Assembly (NCBI RefSeq): GCF_023264855.1
Contig: NZ_JAHFUW010000048.1
Location: 1-36,682, forward strand
Length of the DNA: 36,682 nt
Direction: 5' to 3'
DNA from: Herbiconiux sp.
GTDB lineage: Bacteria; Actinomycetota; Actinomycetes; Actinomycetales; Microbacteriaceae
Both the position numbers and the translations under genes were made by a program. Position 1 is the stretch's first letter, and every line of letters starts with the position of its first letter. Below are positions 35,762 to 36,682 of this stretch, one piece after another. The notes under the pieces were generated by a model. The model was not told the DNA's origin. It ran no database searches and worked only from the letters and a program-made list of their open reading frames with translations.

Positions 35762-36682
35762 ATGCTGGTTCTACTCGGGTTCGGAATGGTCGCCACCTTC
35801 ATGGTGCTGATCATGACCAAACGGATGACGCCCGTGCTCGCGCTGATCATCGTGCCGACCATCTTCGGCCTCTTCGCCGGTGCAGGGCTCGGCATCGGCG
35901 ACATGGCGATGGAGGCGATCGGAGGCCTCGCGCCCACGGCCGCGCTGCTGATGTTCGCCATCATCTACTTCGGTCTGATGATCGACGTCGGCCTCTTCGA
36001 CCCGCTGGTGCGCATCATCCTGCGCGTGGTCGGTCACGACCCCGTGAAGGTGGTGGTGGGCACGGCCCTGCTCGCGGCGGTCATCTCGCTCGACGGCGAC
36101 GGATCCACCACGTTCATCGTGGTGACCAGCGCGATGCTGCCGATCTACCTGCGTCTGGGGCTCAGTCCGGTGGTACTCACGGTCGTGGCGGGCCTCGCGA
36201 ACGGCACCATGAACATCCTGCCCTGGGGCGGCCCGACGGCCCGCGCCGCCGCCGCACTCGACCTCTCGCCGAGCGAGGTGTTCGTGCCGATGATCCCGTC
36301 GATGGCCGTGGGTCTCGCCATCATCTTCGTGTTCGCGTGGCACCTGGGGCTCATGGAACGCAAGAGATTGGGCACGATCGACCTGCCCGACGAGGCGGCT
36401 GAGTCGACGTCGACGGATGCTCGGGGTGGCTTCTTCCTGCGCCGGGCAGGCAACGGATCGGCGACCGCGAACGCCTCGGGAGCGTCGTCATCCGGCGCAT
36501 CCGGAACCGGCCGGGGCCGCCTCTCCACCGATGTGGCCCGCATCTCGACGAGCTCGCTGCGGGCGATCGTGAACCCCGCCGACACCGCGATGGCCGACAC
36601 CATGCTCGACCCCCAGCGCCCCACGCTCCGCCCGAAGCTGTTCTGGTTCAACCTCGTGCTCACGGTCGCCGTGATGGTGCTG
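35762..36682 (+). CDS. CitMHS-family citrate transporter, 3' end outside window
   Basis: The frame is open from ATG 35762 to the window end (307 codons). AGGAG lies 6 nt upstream. Membrane helices begin at once (MLVLLGFGMVATFMVLIM). Conserved family parts: AGAGLGIGDMAMEAIGG, MFAIIYFGLMIDVGLFDPLVR, SLDGDGSTTFIVVTSAMLPIYLRLG and ANGTMNILPWGGPTARAA. CitMHS proteins import citrate complexed with Mg2+ or Ca2+ using protons. A long hydrophilic Ser/Gly/Ala loop (about residues 210-290) precedes the next helix. Divergent from a CitA/CitB-like two-component system, which probably controls it. Confidence 0.93.
   Translation, partial: MLVLLGFGMVATFMVLIMTKRMTPVLALIIVPTIFGLFAGAGLGIGDMAMEAIGGLAPTAALLMFAIIYFGLMIDVGLFDPLVRIILRVVGHDPVKVVVGTALLAAVISLDGDGSTTFIVVTSAMLPIYLRLGLSPVVLTVVAGLANGTMNILPWGGPTARAAAALDLSPSEVFVPMIPSMAVGLAIIFVFAWHLGLMERKRLGTIDLPDEAAESTSTDARGGFFLRRAGNGSATANASGASSSGASGTGRGRLSTDVARISTSSLRAIVNPADTAMADTMLDPQRPTLRPKLFWFNLVLTVAVMVL

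Overview
The window is high-GC DNA with strongly G/C-biased third codon positions, many GTG/TTG starts, frequent 4-nt gene overlaps (ATGA, GTGA, TTGA) and abundant 'ggatgc'/'gcatcc' words. Together with the gene families this points to an actinobacterium, most likely of the family Microbacteriaceae. That assignment is an inference from composition and gene content; no marker gene is present.

1-8.8 kb (+ strand): a compact type VII secretion (T7SS) locus. In order it holds the tail of a membrane-anchored protein (possibly a Ser/Thr kinase), an FHA-domain protein, a 1493-aa FHA/FtsK ATPase of EssC/EccC type, a free WXG100 protein, a second WXG100 protein with a Gly/Ser linker and a 27-residue repeat tail, a Mog1/PsbP/LpqN-like protein and an unknown small protein. 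No EccB/D/E or mycosin is seen inside the window.

8.8-17.9 kb (- strand): an Rhs/YD-repeat toxin locus. A secreted 2356-aa Rhs protein carries two PA14 domains and a 154-residue hydrophobic C-terminal tip. It overlaps a small membrane protein (candidate immunity) by TTGA. Beyond this lie a 43-aa single-span membrane protein, a frameshifted fragment of a second Rhs core, and a 207-aa membrane protein. This looks like a history of tip/immunity replacement. A good promoter (TTGCCT-17-TAGATT) precedes rhs.

17.9-24.9 kb: a Tat-type secreted protein, a PfkB-family kinase, a DHA2-type MFS exporter, and a two-gene minus-strand operon (MetY-like sulfhydrylase plus NtaA/DmoA-type FMN monooxygenase) that suggests organosulfur scavenging.

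24.9-29.9 kb: a GH1 beta-glucosidase followed by its probable LacI regulator, with a palindromic operator upstream; then a small XRE regulator, a type I methionine aminopeptidase and an orphan DNA methyltransferase. Two near-identical 75-bp palindromic elements sit between the two convergent gene pairs here. An unrelated 74-bp nested palindrome sits in a third convergent gap (21.7 kb).

29.9-36.7 kb: a YjdJ-type GNAT protein, an F420-dependent oxidoreductase, a lipoate-protein ligase coupled to a UPF0303 protein, and a CitA/DcuS-type two-component system divergent from a CitMHS citrate transporter that runs off the end of the window.
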